DNA from: Sinohyriopsis cumingii
Taxonomy: Eukaryota; Mollusca; Bivalvia; Unionida; Unionidae
DNA length: 64,000 nt
Assembly (NCBI GenBank): GCA_028554795.2
Contig: CM068826.1
Span: 99,903,846-99,967,845, forward strand
Direction: 5' to 3'
Shown here one piece after another: positions 11,401-18,201 of this stretch. Position 1 is the first letter of the stretch, and the number at the start of each line of letters is the position of its first letter. The notes below the pieces were generated by a model. That model was not told where the DNA came from, ran no database searches, and saw only the letters and a list, made by a program, of their open reading frames with translations. A program made the translations under genes and the position numbers.

Positions 11401-11965
11401 AATGTTCCATTACTCGCTCAGCTACACAATTCATCGTTAATGACTTAGTCGTTCTCATCGGGGTGAGTTTATCAATTTTGGTTTTTTTTATCGGATAGAT
11501 TCCATAAATGACTGCGGTCACAGGATACGCTTGAGCGTAATATGGTTTATCAATCCCGGTCAGCATTCCTGGTTTACAACCACTACTTAACAGAATGGTC
11601 TTTCCGCTAGCAAGGATAGGGTCGAGTTTGTCAAGGATAATCCATGTATCAGAATCTGCTTGCACAATAAATTTTATTCTGAAAAAATATTTCCGACCAC
11701 CTTAATCAAGGGCAAGATAATCAATAATTGTTTTTGCTCGTGCATCATTCATTGTAGCATCGATGACTTTGTCAACGACAGAATCGTCGCGGATAATTTT
11801 AAATGACGACCACACGTGAGATGCGCCATCGTTGCGGAATTCTTTTTTGGCATTCCTGATAATATTAAATAGATCAGTCAGGGATTGTCGTCGTAAGTCC
11901 CGGGTTAGTCTGTCAAGATCGAATCTCCCGGCGCCAACTGCAGATAACCTCGAAAACTCCTCCAT
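8483..11965 (-). pseudogene. PolB-SF1 helicase-HNH fusion (TVpol-like replication protein), multiply broken
   Basis: About 1,160 codons read leftward. From 11965 comes an unrecognised N-terminal region, then PolB palm motif A (SVDMIVCYPGSF, near 10740) and motif C with ATDS instead of DTDS (9957-9968). An SF1 helicase follows: Walker A NGPGGSGKT (near 9716-9742), DExx box IIWDEI, motif III CGDHGQ, and motif TIHSSQG. A C-terminal HNH-like zinc domain has CASC, VDRKDNSRGHTRDNI and CLEC. In-frame stops lie at 11702 (TAA), 11231 (TAG), 10844 (TGA), 9230 (TGA) and about 9160 (TAG), and frame changes near 10258 and 9607. No clear exonuclease motifs are seen. The order resembles the polymerase-helicase fusion reported for some Polintons, polinton-like viruses, Tlr1 elements and transpovirons, whose polymerase part is thought inactive. 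Confidence 0.85.
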
Positions 11966-12010
11966 ATTATATTTAAGACAAATATTTAAATAAGAAATAT
12001 TATATATAGC
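11966..12010. promoter_or_regulatory. 45-bp divergent AT-rich promoter candidate
   Basis: The spacer between the polymerase-fusion gene (-) and the Cys-rich gene (+) is almost pure A/T and ends in TATATATAGC directly before the ATG at 12011. TATAGC before ATG also precedes the minus-strand gene starting at 14834. A shared AT-rich control region is likely but not proven. Confidence 0.4.
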
Positions 12011-12283
12011 ATGAACCGGTGCAAGTGGCTTGGTACAAAATCATCAAACTCTTGTAATAAATCCTGCAGAGGTGAATTCTGCGGACAATATTCCCAAAGC
12101 TTTCGAAGGGGGAGTTTAGGACCAATACTATGCCTTCAATGTGGTATTGGGGTCAGAGGTAAAACACAGTTATGTGCAAAATGCGGAGGAAAACGATACC
12201 GTGAACTCAAACGATATTACAATAAAAAAAATAACAACATATCCGAAAGCGATTATTTAAATAAGTTTTCAGACAAATTATGA
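12011..12283 (+). CDS. small Cys-rich zinc-binding protein
   Basis: A complete 90-residue frame. Eight cysteines form two groups: C4, C15, C19 and C24 (a CxGxFC-type knuckle), and C41, C44, C55 and C58 (CLQCG with CAKCG), a classical zinc ribbon. The C-terminus is basic, then Asn-rich. Such small zinc proteins are common in DNA viruses as nucleic-acid-binding or transcription-related factors; I do not recognise a named family. It is divergent from the polymerase gene, with the HNH endonuclease gene 25 bp downstream on the same strand. No damage is visible. Confidence 0.75.
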   Translation: MNRCKWLGTKSSNSCNKSCRGEFCGQYSQSFRRGSLGPILCLQCGIGVRGKTQLCAKCGGKRYRELKRYYNKKNNNISESDYLNKFSDKL

Positions 12284-12308
12284 TTTAGACAAATATATTA
12301 TTATATAA

Positions 12309-12797
12309 ATGAGCCAAGAATTTGTTCCACATCCAACCATTACAAATTATGAAGCATCTCGCGAAGGAATAGTCAGAAATAGCAGGTTGAAAAAACCAGT
12401 TGGTGTTGTTAATAATTCTGGTTATCTTAGATTTACTGTTGGAAAGAAACATTATCTTAATCATAGGTTCGTGTTCGAGTGTTTCCATGGAGAGATCAAG
12501 GACGGTCTTGTGATCGATCACATCAATGGTGTCAAAACCGACAACAGTTTATCCAATCTGAGGGTTGTGACGCAAAGCCAAACTTGCAGGGCTGGTAATA
12601 CTGGCTGTAACAATAAAAGAGCCAAAGCAATTTTATCCATAAATTTAGATACAAATGAAGAAATAATATTCCCATCTATGAACTCAGCTGGCAAGTATTT
12701 TGATATTCACAGATTCTCAATACAGTCCATGGCGAAAAATATAGCCAAATCTGCTCTGTCAAAAAATAAGCAAAAGATTGTTTTTCATTATCACTAA
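12309..12797 (+). CDS. HNH homing-type endonuclease (NUMOD4-HNH architecture)
   Basis: A complete 162-residue frame. Residues about 13-45 form a NUMOD4-like unit (NYEASREGIVRNSR, GYLRFTV). Residues 50-90 form the HNH nuclease core (NHRFVFECFHG, then VIDHINGVKTDNSLSNLRVV) with the His-Asn-His residues present. Residues about 105-155 look like a C-terminal helix-turn-helix DNA-reading region (FPSMNSAGKYFDI). Such enzymes cut one DNA site and spread themselves or their host intron. Here the gene stands free between the replication gene and a structured non-coding segment. It is intact although most large genes of the element are broken. Two perfect hairpins follow its stop. Confidence 0.85.
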   Translation: MSQEFVPHPTITNYEASREGIVRNSRLKKPVGVVNNSGYLRFTVGKKHYLNHRFVFECFHGEIKDGLVIDHINGVKTDNSLSNLRVVTQSQTCRAGNTGCNNKRAKAILSINLDTNEEIIFPSMNSAGKYFDIHRFSIQSMAKNIAKSALSKNKQKIVFHYH

Positions 12798-12832
12798 AAT
12801 CCGAGGATTTTCCAAACGGAGATAACTCCGTT
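12796..12832 (+). terminator. twin 3' hairpins after the HNH gene
   Basis: AAAATCCGAGGATTTT (12796-12811) is a 7-bp stem with a 2-base loop and overlaps the stop codon. AACGGAGATAACTCCGTT (12815-12832) is a 7-bp stem with a 4-base loop. Perfect short hairpins after stop codons recur in this element and may mark mRNA 3' ends, as palindromes do in mimivirus. Confidence 0.55.
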
Positions 12833-13204
12833 AGGCATATCTCATGCAATTAGTTCCCTCCCTTTGTGCAGCGTCATTACAGGTAAATTTATTCAGCGCG
12901 ACTTAGCAGTATATTATTTACATGTAACACAACGAGCAGATGGTTTTCTATGTACAAGGAAGTAAATGACTTCCCTTTATTCCTTAACAAAGTCAAGAAT
13001 GATTTTATCCTTGATAAAGGCGTAATTGTCTATTTATCTTTTATTTCATAGATGAAATCTTTATTTTATTACACTTGTTCGGGGTTATGGTTCATCTGTA
13101 TTTTCCACATGATCATATTTAAGAAAAAACATTTTAAACAAGTCATGCTGAGCTATTTTTGAACTTCCAAGTATTAGTCGGTTTATATACTATAGCGTTC
13201 GAAT
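12833..13204. other. intergenic segment of the Polinton
   Basis: No reading frame of note. The sequence contains imperfect inverted CTTTGTC/CCTTGATAAAGG-type stretches near 12970-13020, reminiscent of the hairpins found around 14.2 kb. Otherwise unremarkable. Confidence 0.4.
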
Positions 13205-13208
13205 TATG

Positions 13209-13344
13209 TACGGGGTTTTCGAAACCCAACAAAGTTGCACAACTTTCCCTGTTATCGCCCCTGACGGGGTGGTCTTCTACCACTCCGCAGGATTGATTTT
13301 GGGGAGGGAGTGCAACTTTGTTGGGCGTAGAATATAACCCCGTA
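13209..13344. ncRNA. highly structured segment, candidate non-coding RNA
   Basis: Nested perfect inverted repeats: TACGGGGTT (13209-13217) with AACCCCGTA (13336-13344); CCCAACAAAGTTGCAC (13225-13240) with its exact 16-bp inverse at 13310-13325; and between them CCCCTGACGGGG, TGGTCTTCTACCA, and CACTCC with GGAGTG. The parts together suggest a long stem capped by a multi-branched loop. No reading frame crosses it. It could be a structured RNA, a replication or packaging signal, or the folded ends of a small inserted element; composition alone cannot decide. Confidence 0.45.
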
Positions 13345-13420
13345 TCTGTCTGTGCTGTCCTTAGTTACTACTATATGTTGTACCATCCTAGGATAAGTTA
13401 TATAGTGTAAATACAATACT

Positions 13421-13562
13421 ACTGTAAGCTTGCTAAAATGCAGTGGCAATTTAGGAGCTTTACATGTAAATACTATATGTTGTACTGTCCTACTGTAAGC
13501 TTGCTAAAATGCGGTGGCAATTTAGGAGCTTTACATGTAAATACTATATGTTGTGTTGTCCC
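13421..13562 (+). repeat. 71-bp direct repeat, two copies plus partial flanks
   Basis: Unit one (13421-13491) and unit two (13492-13562) both read ACTGTAAGCTTGCTAAAATG and later TTTAGGAGCTTTACATGTAA, with one A/G difference in the part compared. The end of the unit, TACTATATGTTG, also occurs just before the array near 13370. A related pair, AGGGGTTCACATGGGG and AGGGGCTCACATGGGG, lies downstream near 13598 and 13675. Direct repeats of this kind sit at replication origins or regulatory regions in many DNA viruses; the role here is unknown. Confidence 0.75.
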
Positions 13563-13794
13563 TATATGAACCTTGCTAGCATATCATTCAGGTAAGCTAG
13601 GGGTTCACATGGGGAATGTCTCGTCGCTCGCAAACACACCCTCTAGGCTCTCTAGACTGTCATTTGACAGGTTAGGGGCTCACATGGGGGGTCATGTTTC
13701 CGCTCCTGAGTTTGGTACGATGTCATATGACACCCTAGAGACTCAAGGAGATGTGATGTTTTTTTCTTTTAAATATATAAAAATATATATAAAT
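13563..13794 (+). promoter_or_regulatory. upstream region of the 139-aa gene with palindromes and TATA-like tract
   Basis: The region holds GTCATTTGACAG and GTCATATGACAC palindrome-like pairs and the CACATGGGG repeats, then ends in a long A/T tract (AAATATATAAAAATATATAT) that reaches the ATG at 13795. The frame is open further upstream, but the A/T tract and composition make that part an unlikely coding sequence. Confidence 0.4.
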
Positions 13795-14214
13795 ATGAAT
13801 TACGAAAATATCAATAATGTGATTGCTGCTATTAAAAAATTAGAAGAACAAGGATTTAATATATCACTAAATTCTGAAACAATTCTGTCCGATTTTGAAT
13901 CATTACATGAAGCTAAATGCGTTGGGCATTTTATTCTTCCTGCTCAATATCGATTCATAAAAAAAATTCAAAATAATTTGTATAAATCGCTGGCCACAGT
14001 AGAAGAAGCACAAATAAATGAATTTGTTTCACTGTCTTGTGCAGTTGAAAAGATTAGGTTGGCACTGGCGGGCGAGTATGAAATGAAAAAGATAATAAAT
14101 ACTCTCGTTAGAAAATTAAAAAATTGTATGTCCGCAGAAGTAGTAAACGATTTCCACGATGAAATCAAGGGCAAAGTCAACGACGAAATCCTTGACGCTG
14201 TCAAGGGGAAGTAA
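13795..14214 (+). CDS. 139-aa helical protein, function unknown
   Basis: A complete frame of 139 residues from the ATG at 13795, chosen over upstream starts because it follows the A/T-rich promoter-like tract. The protein is charged and probably all helical, with heptad-like stretches (NNVIAAIKKLEEQGFNISL; MKKIINTLVRKLKNCM). It has no membrane segment, zinc motif or enzyme signature that I recognise. It converges with the minus-strand paralogue pair, and hairpins fill the gap. It is undamaged, like the other small genes in this accessory part of the element. Confidence 0.6.
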   Translation: MNYENINNVIAAIKKLEEQGFNISLNSETILSDFESLHEAKCVGHFILPAQYRFIKKIQNNLYKSLATVEEAQINEFVSLSCAVEKIRLALAGEYEMKKIINTLVRKLKNCMSAEVVNDFHDEIKGKVNDEILDAVKGK

Positions 14215-14345
14215 ATACTTCACCTTGATGAAATCACCTTGATTTTACTTCCTTGATGAAATCAAGGAAATGAAATCGAAAGTAAAAAAAAATATATCAC
14301 TTTATTATTACTCCTTGATTTTATCAAGATGACAACAAAGTCACA
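14200..14345. terminator. hairpin cluster between convergent genes
   Basis: GAAGTAAATACTTC overlaps the stop at 14212-14214. CCTTGATGAAATCAAGG (stem 7, loop 3) and CCTTGATTTTATCAAG follow, with more CTTGAT/ATCAAG copies in both orientations. Placed between two convergent genes, these are good candidates for bidirectional 3'-end signals. Confidence 0.55.
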
Positions 14346-14354
14346 GCGACAGCG

Positions 14355-14573
14355 TCAAGGTGATAGTAGTTTCCTTAGTTGGTCGGGTTCAATGCAGGAG
14401 TGTGCATAATTGAGAATTTGATCTCTGTCACATACTGTTGCGGTAATATGCTCGCGTCTGAGATTATCTAACTGTTGCTGTGTTAGTAAGAAATCTTCGT
14501 CTCCATCAATAAGCAATTTAACGTCTTCTTGGGCAAAAACACCCAATAAATTTCAGTGTTGCAGAAAATACTT
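14355..14573 (-). pseudogene. second copy of a tandem small-gene pair, probably damaged
   Basis: The frame at 14355-14546 gives DFLLTQQQLDNLRREHITA and DQILNYAHSCIEPDQLRKLL. It parallels the neighbouring 86-aa gene (NFLLTESQLEQLRENHIT; DQIINYAHSCISRDHLDKIL) over its whole length. It has no ATG in frame; residues like those before the conserved part of the neighbour can be read in another frame up to 14573, so a frameshift has probably removed the N-terminus. The pair arose by tandem duplication. Function unknown. Confidence 0.6.
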
Positions 14574-14834
14574 TTACTGCAATATCTTATCAAGATGATC
14601 TCGTGAAATGCACGAGTGAGCATAATTTATGATTTGGTCTGGAAGACACATGATTATCGTGATATGATTCTCTCGTAGTTGTTCCAACTGCGATTCTGTC
14701 AGTAAAAAATTATCGTTGCCGTATTTATCAATAACTATTTTAACACCGCCTATCAACGATTCGCTGAATACTTTTTTGATATATTCTTCAAGTACTTGTT
14801 TGTCGTGTATAAAACATTTCACGTGCGTGTACAT
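14574..14834 (-). CDS. 86-aa protein, tandem paralogue
   Basis: A complete frame from ATG at 14834, preceded in the coding direction by an A/T tract ending TATAGC. It reads MYTHVKCFIHDKQVLEEY, then a conserved C-terminal part shared with the adjacent copy (LLTESQLEQLRENHIT, NYAHSCI). No known domain is recognised. The short helical pattern with a conserved His and Cys could be a small regulatory or DNA-binding protein. It is the better preserved member of the pair and lies next to the Asp-rich gene. Confidence 0.6.
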   Translation of the reverse strand: MYTHVKCFIHDKQVLEEYIKKVFSESLIGGVKIVIDKYGNDNFLLTESQLEQLRENHITIIMCLPDQIINYAHSCISRDHLDKILQ

Positions 14835-14845
14835 GCTATATTTTT

Positions 14846-15040
14846 TTATTGTTTAAAATAATTTATTGAAATATTTTTTATGTTGACGGTGACATCAGTG
14901 CTATCATTATCACTGTCATCAGTGACATCAGTGCTATCATCATCGTTGTCGTCATCAGTGACATCAATGAAATCATCATTGTTGTCGTCGTCAGTGACAT
15001 CATCAATGAAATCATCATCACATTTTTTCTTCAAGGACAT
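14846..15040 (-). CDS. Asp-rich repeat protein
   Basis: A 64-residue frame beginning MSLKKKCDDDFIDDVTDDDN and then repeating DDxTDVTDDxDxDDSTDVT-type units, followed by a short uncharged tail. Nearly half of the residues in the centre are Asp. At DNA level the repeat is CATCAGTGA-like with period 15-30 bp, so slippage could have produced it. An A/T tract (TATTATAATATAATA) lies directly upstream. Acidic proteins of this kind may mimic DNA or bind basic proteins, but no function can be assigned. Confidence 0.5.
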   Translation of the reverse strand: MSLKKKCDDDFIDDVTDDDNNDDFIDVTDDDNDDDSTDVTDDSDNDSTDVTVNIKNISINYFKQ

Positions 15041-15151
15041 TATTATAATATAATATTATTAATTGAAAAATCATGGAAGTCTTCGACTTGAAAATCGAAG
15101 TTTTTAGGATTGAAAGTCCTTAGGACTGAAAATCGTTTACGATGAAAGTCC
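15041..15151. terminator. hairpins between the capsid-associated gene and the Asp-rich gene
   Basis: AAAGTCCTTAGGACTTT near 15144 is a near-perfect palindrome directly downstream of the stop at 15152 in the coding direction. The related AAAGTCCTTAGGACT lies near 15113, and GAAGTC/GACTT pairs lie near 15076. These resemble the other post-stop hairpins of the element. Confidence 0.5.
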
Positions 15152-16554
15152 TTAGGACTTTACCAGGAGACTAATATGTAGTGTTTCATTTCGCAAATCA
15201 AGAGGATTCCCAGACTGGTCTGTCAGTGTGAAATTTATTCTGGTCAGCAATGGATTATGACATCGTAGATAGACCAGATTGATCGGCTCTTGCACGATTA
15301 GAAATCCAGGTGGTTCTTTCGGAGTAAATGAATAAAGAATAAATCCTTGCTGGGCATGATTTGATATTGTCATGTCTGTGCTGTAACTGCCATCAATGAC
15401 ATTACACACAAGATTGACCGCGACCACTGAAGTTATATTTACGATGCCCGGGAATACATGTCGGCCTTGCCCTTCAGCGTTACTGTTATGTCTGAGGACA
15501 GTTGGCTCCGGTAGCATTTTTCTGTGTTGTGCGAGTATGTCATCAAAGGGCTCATTGATGAGGTCAGTGACGGATTTTCTTAACTCGGGAACATTATACC
15601 CAGGAAATTTAAAATTTGGCAACGTGGCTTCCGTCAGCGAGTGGTCGGTTAGAAATTGTTGTTTAGAACGACTTCTGTCATCAGTGTGATCAATTATTGT
15701 CTGAATTACTCGCTGGTTAATATATTCCATGTCTGCGGCAAGCTGATTTAATATTTCAATCCGCGTAATAATTTCGCTGCGTGAACTTGTTATATAAAAA
15801 AGATGTTCTTGGAAGAGCCACCGTAGCTGCATTAGTTGTGTTTTATGTTCTTGATTAATTTCTCTAAAATATTCAATAATATTTCTTAGGTAAAGAGCAA
15901 AAGCACTAGTTCCTCCTCGGATAAAAGCCCAACTGTCCATGTCGGGGAAGCCAAAAAACCTACTACCCGTTGCACTTTTTATATTATCCAGATGTTGTTT
16001 GTATGTCGGGGTAATTTCATGATATGACTGCGTGTCAGTGATATAATCAGACTTTTTAGGTGTCGGTGGTATTGGTTGTGCCAGTAGAGCGACTTCAGGC
16101 CATCCTAACACTGTTCTGATTGAACTATTATAGATATCCACGGCGTAGTCTGGAGTGTTTATTTCGATCGCGGACGACAGCGTTGGCTCATGAACAGTTA
16201 TTGCTATTTTGGATTCCTTCCCGGTGATGTTTTTTATTTGACGTTGTAATTCCTCATTGATTTCTTCGATTTGATAAGACCCGGTTGGTAACACAATGAC
16301 GTTCCAGTCTGGTGTGCCATTGGGTTTATTTTATATGCAAACACAAACGAATGATTTGCTGGCAATCCACCAAACGATGCTGATCTGATATTGGGCCAAC
16401 TGTGATATACTCGTAATTGTGCTAACGGGATTTCGCTTACTGGAATCACAGTTGGAAAATTAATACTGAATTCTGGCTTAGTTGAAGTTACTGTTAACAA
16501 AGATGTTTGCGCCGGGCTTGTATTTGCGACTGTCTGCTGAAGTAATTCTGTCAT
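15152..16554 (-). pseudogene. capsid-associated structural protein with LTD-type C-terminus, one frameshift
   Basis: About 467 codons. The N-terminal frame (16554 to about 16320) contains LAQLRVYHSWPNI and FVFAYKINP. The C-terminal frame (15152 to about 16320) continues with LPTGSYQIEEINEEL, VDIYNSSIRTVLGW, a helical middle, and the ending ITSVVAVNLVCNVIDGSY ... LTDQSGNPLDLRNETLHISL. The two pieces lie in different frames, with the change near 16320, just before LPTGSYQIEEIN. From memory, this combination is a common Polinton virion protein, probably a vertex, penton or fibre-base component; the exact role is uncertain. Its start overlaps the upstream gene's stop as TAATG. Confidence 0.7.
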
Positions 16555-17024
16555 TATTTATCTGCCGTCGTTTCAAAGTTCTTTGTGTAATCGTTGTACA
16601 CCCCTGCCATTTGCACAAATTCAAAATCTGATATTGTTGTATCGTCAATGACGACAATTTCGAGTAGGTGCTTGTGGCCGCGCTGTTTAACTTTTCATAT
16701 TCGTGCAGTTTTGTTAGCGCACATGAGGATATTTTTTTCGCAATTAGCAACTCCTGCAATTGTCGTTGATATTGAAATTGTGATTGTAATCGTGATTGCA
16801 GTTGTCACTGGTGTCAGCACTGATAATAATACCCCAGTAGATGCAACTACCGTGGATACCGAATACACTATTGTGGATAACATAGTTACACGCCGTTTGT
16901 ATTTTTTTATCTTTGTTGTGCACTTGTCAATAGTATCTTTTAACTCTGAATGCCATTTGCTTACTTGATCATATCTGTATTGTTGCGCTATTGACTTCAT
17001 TGTTGACTTTGTCAATGAGGCCAT
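16554..17024 (-). pseudogene. small membrane-associated virion protein with one in-frame stop
   Basis: 157 codons from ATG at 17024. The basic N-terminal 45 residues (MASLTKSTMKSIAQQYRY ...) lead into a long hydrophobic Thr/Ile/Val-rich segment (about residues 47-92), then a Cys- and Lys-containing region with CEKNILMCANK. TGA at 16695-16697 interrupts the frame, which then runs on as HLLEIVVIDDTTISDFEF to TAA at 16554-16556. The layout (hydrophobic patch, CEKK-type segment, ISDxEF motif) recurs in Polintons of cnidarians and molluscs as I remember them. It may be a membrane-active or vertex protein. Its stop overlaps the next start (TAATG). Confidence 0.6.
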
Positions 17025-17033
17025 TTTATTATT

Positions 17034-18143
17034 TTACGCAGTAACCAATTTAGGGGTTTCAGCTATAAATTCCAAACACCACCAGTAAGATGTTGCGGTT
17101 AATTTCTTGTCAGCGGCTTCCAGTATAAATGTTTCTTCGGTTTCCTTGTTTAATATGATAGTCACAACCCCGGAATACTTATCAGTGGAATGTCTCCAGG
17201 GATATGTTGTGAAGATTTCAAATTTAGCAGCACTGAACACAGACAGTCTATACACTCCAGTGGCTGTTGCTGTATATTTGATAGTATTGTTTTGTTTGGA
17301 CCATGTTGCGAATCCTGATGATACCGTGTATACTATGTTGGTGATATGCCCAGAAGTAACTCCAGTGGGGACTTTAATCAAACTGGTTTTGTTAATGATC
17401 TCGGGAATCCCCGTTACGATATCCTGCTGTGTTTGTTTGATCGTGTCAGTGTTCGTCTTGATATCAGAAAGTTTCATGTCGATGACGGGAGGAGTTCCAA
17501 AGAACTTATCCGTGGCATCATCGGTTTTTTGAAAGTTTCTTCGAAGTCTTGTGAACGCGTTTATATGAACATCATACTCGGCCCGCAATGTGGTTAGTTT
17601 ACCGCCAATGGTGTCAACATATTGTTTGTTAGTGGCGTCGGTTGGCAAGGTTGGATCTGCCAGCGTTGTTATTTTGAACCCACCAAGATCGAGATGACCA
17701 GTCATTGTATCACCGGATTTTATTAATCGCTGTCCGATTAACAACGCAGCGATGCTATGTTGCGCATCCACGTATTGTTTGTTAGTGGTGTCGGTTGGCA
17801 AGGTTGGATCTGCCAGCGTTGTTATTTTGAACCCACCGAGATTAAGTTCACCTGTCATTGTATCGCCGGATTTACTTACACGGGTTAGTACAGCTTTTTG
17901 CGTATCATCTTGAAGCGCTGCGATTGATATGAGGGAATCTCTGATTTTTCCGCTGTCGGTGAAAACAGGAAGGTTACCCGGGACAGCTCCAAGAACCCTA
18001 CGAATTATTTCATGCCATTTGATATCGCTGGTTTTTAGTTTTCCGTGCCAGTCCTGAAAAGTAACAACCTCATCTGAGTCTATTCCGGTTAACGTTAAAA
18101 GATTATCAATTTCATCTTTGGTCACATATTTTGATAAATCCAC
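17034..18143 (-). CDS. phage-tail-fibre-like attachment protein
   Basis: A complete frame of 369 residues. Residues about 91-132 and 142-183 are two copies of a 51-residue unit (SGDTMTG, LGGFKITTLADPTLPTD, TNKQYVD) typical of short tail fibres and collars of tailed phages. A coiled stretch follows, then a C-terminal head (TGVYRLSVF ... WWCLEFIAE) that resembles C1q/TNF-like trimeric jelly rolls. The protein is most likely a trimeric fibre for host-cell attachment. The two DNA copies lie 153 bp apart (near 17620 and 17773). The gene has no damage, unlike the capsid gene. The phage-like repeat suggests exchange with bacterial viruses long ago or convergent growth of a fibre module. Confidence 0.8.
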   Translation of the reverse strand: MDLSKYVTKDEIDNLLTLTGIDSDEVVTFQDWHGKLKTSDIKWHEIIRRVLGAVPGNLPVFTDSGKIRDSLISIAALQDDTQKAVLTRVSKSGDTMTGELNLGGFKITTLADPTLPTDTTNKQYVDAQHSIAALLIGQRLIKSGDTMTGHLDLGGFKITTLADPTLPTDATNKQYVDTIGGKLTTLRAEYDVHINAFTRLRRNFQKTDDATDKFFGTPPVIDMKLSDIKTNTDTIKQTQQDIVTGIPEIINKTSLIKVPTGVTSGHITNIVYTVSSGFATWSKQNNTIKYTATATGVYRLSVFSAAKFEIFTTYPWRHSTDKYSGVVTIILNKETEETFILEAADKKLTATSYWWCLEFIAETPKLVTA

Positions 18144-18201
18144 ATTGGCGTGTTTTTTTTCTTCTTTGTTTCGAGAAGAGATCTTCTGTAAATATCAACC
18201 A

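Noticed and set aside
10221..11498. Plus-strand frames opposite the polymerase gene
   Set aside because: The minus strand carries the PolB motifs. The plus frames are antisense shadows left open by the decayed sense frame.
13421..13562. CRISPR-like array
   Set aside because: The repeats are 71 bp, directly adjacent with no spacers, and the DNA is eukaryotic.
16594..16968. Plus-strand frame of 124 codons inside the Polinton
   Set aside because: It is antisense to the small membrane protein; its Val/Ile-rich stretch mirrors the hydrophobic segment of that gene.
17107..17597. Plus-strand frames opposite the fibre gene
   Set aside because: They are shadows of the intact minus-strand fibre gene and have no domain.
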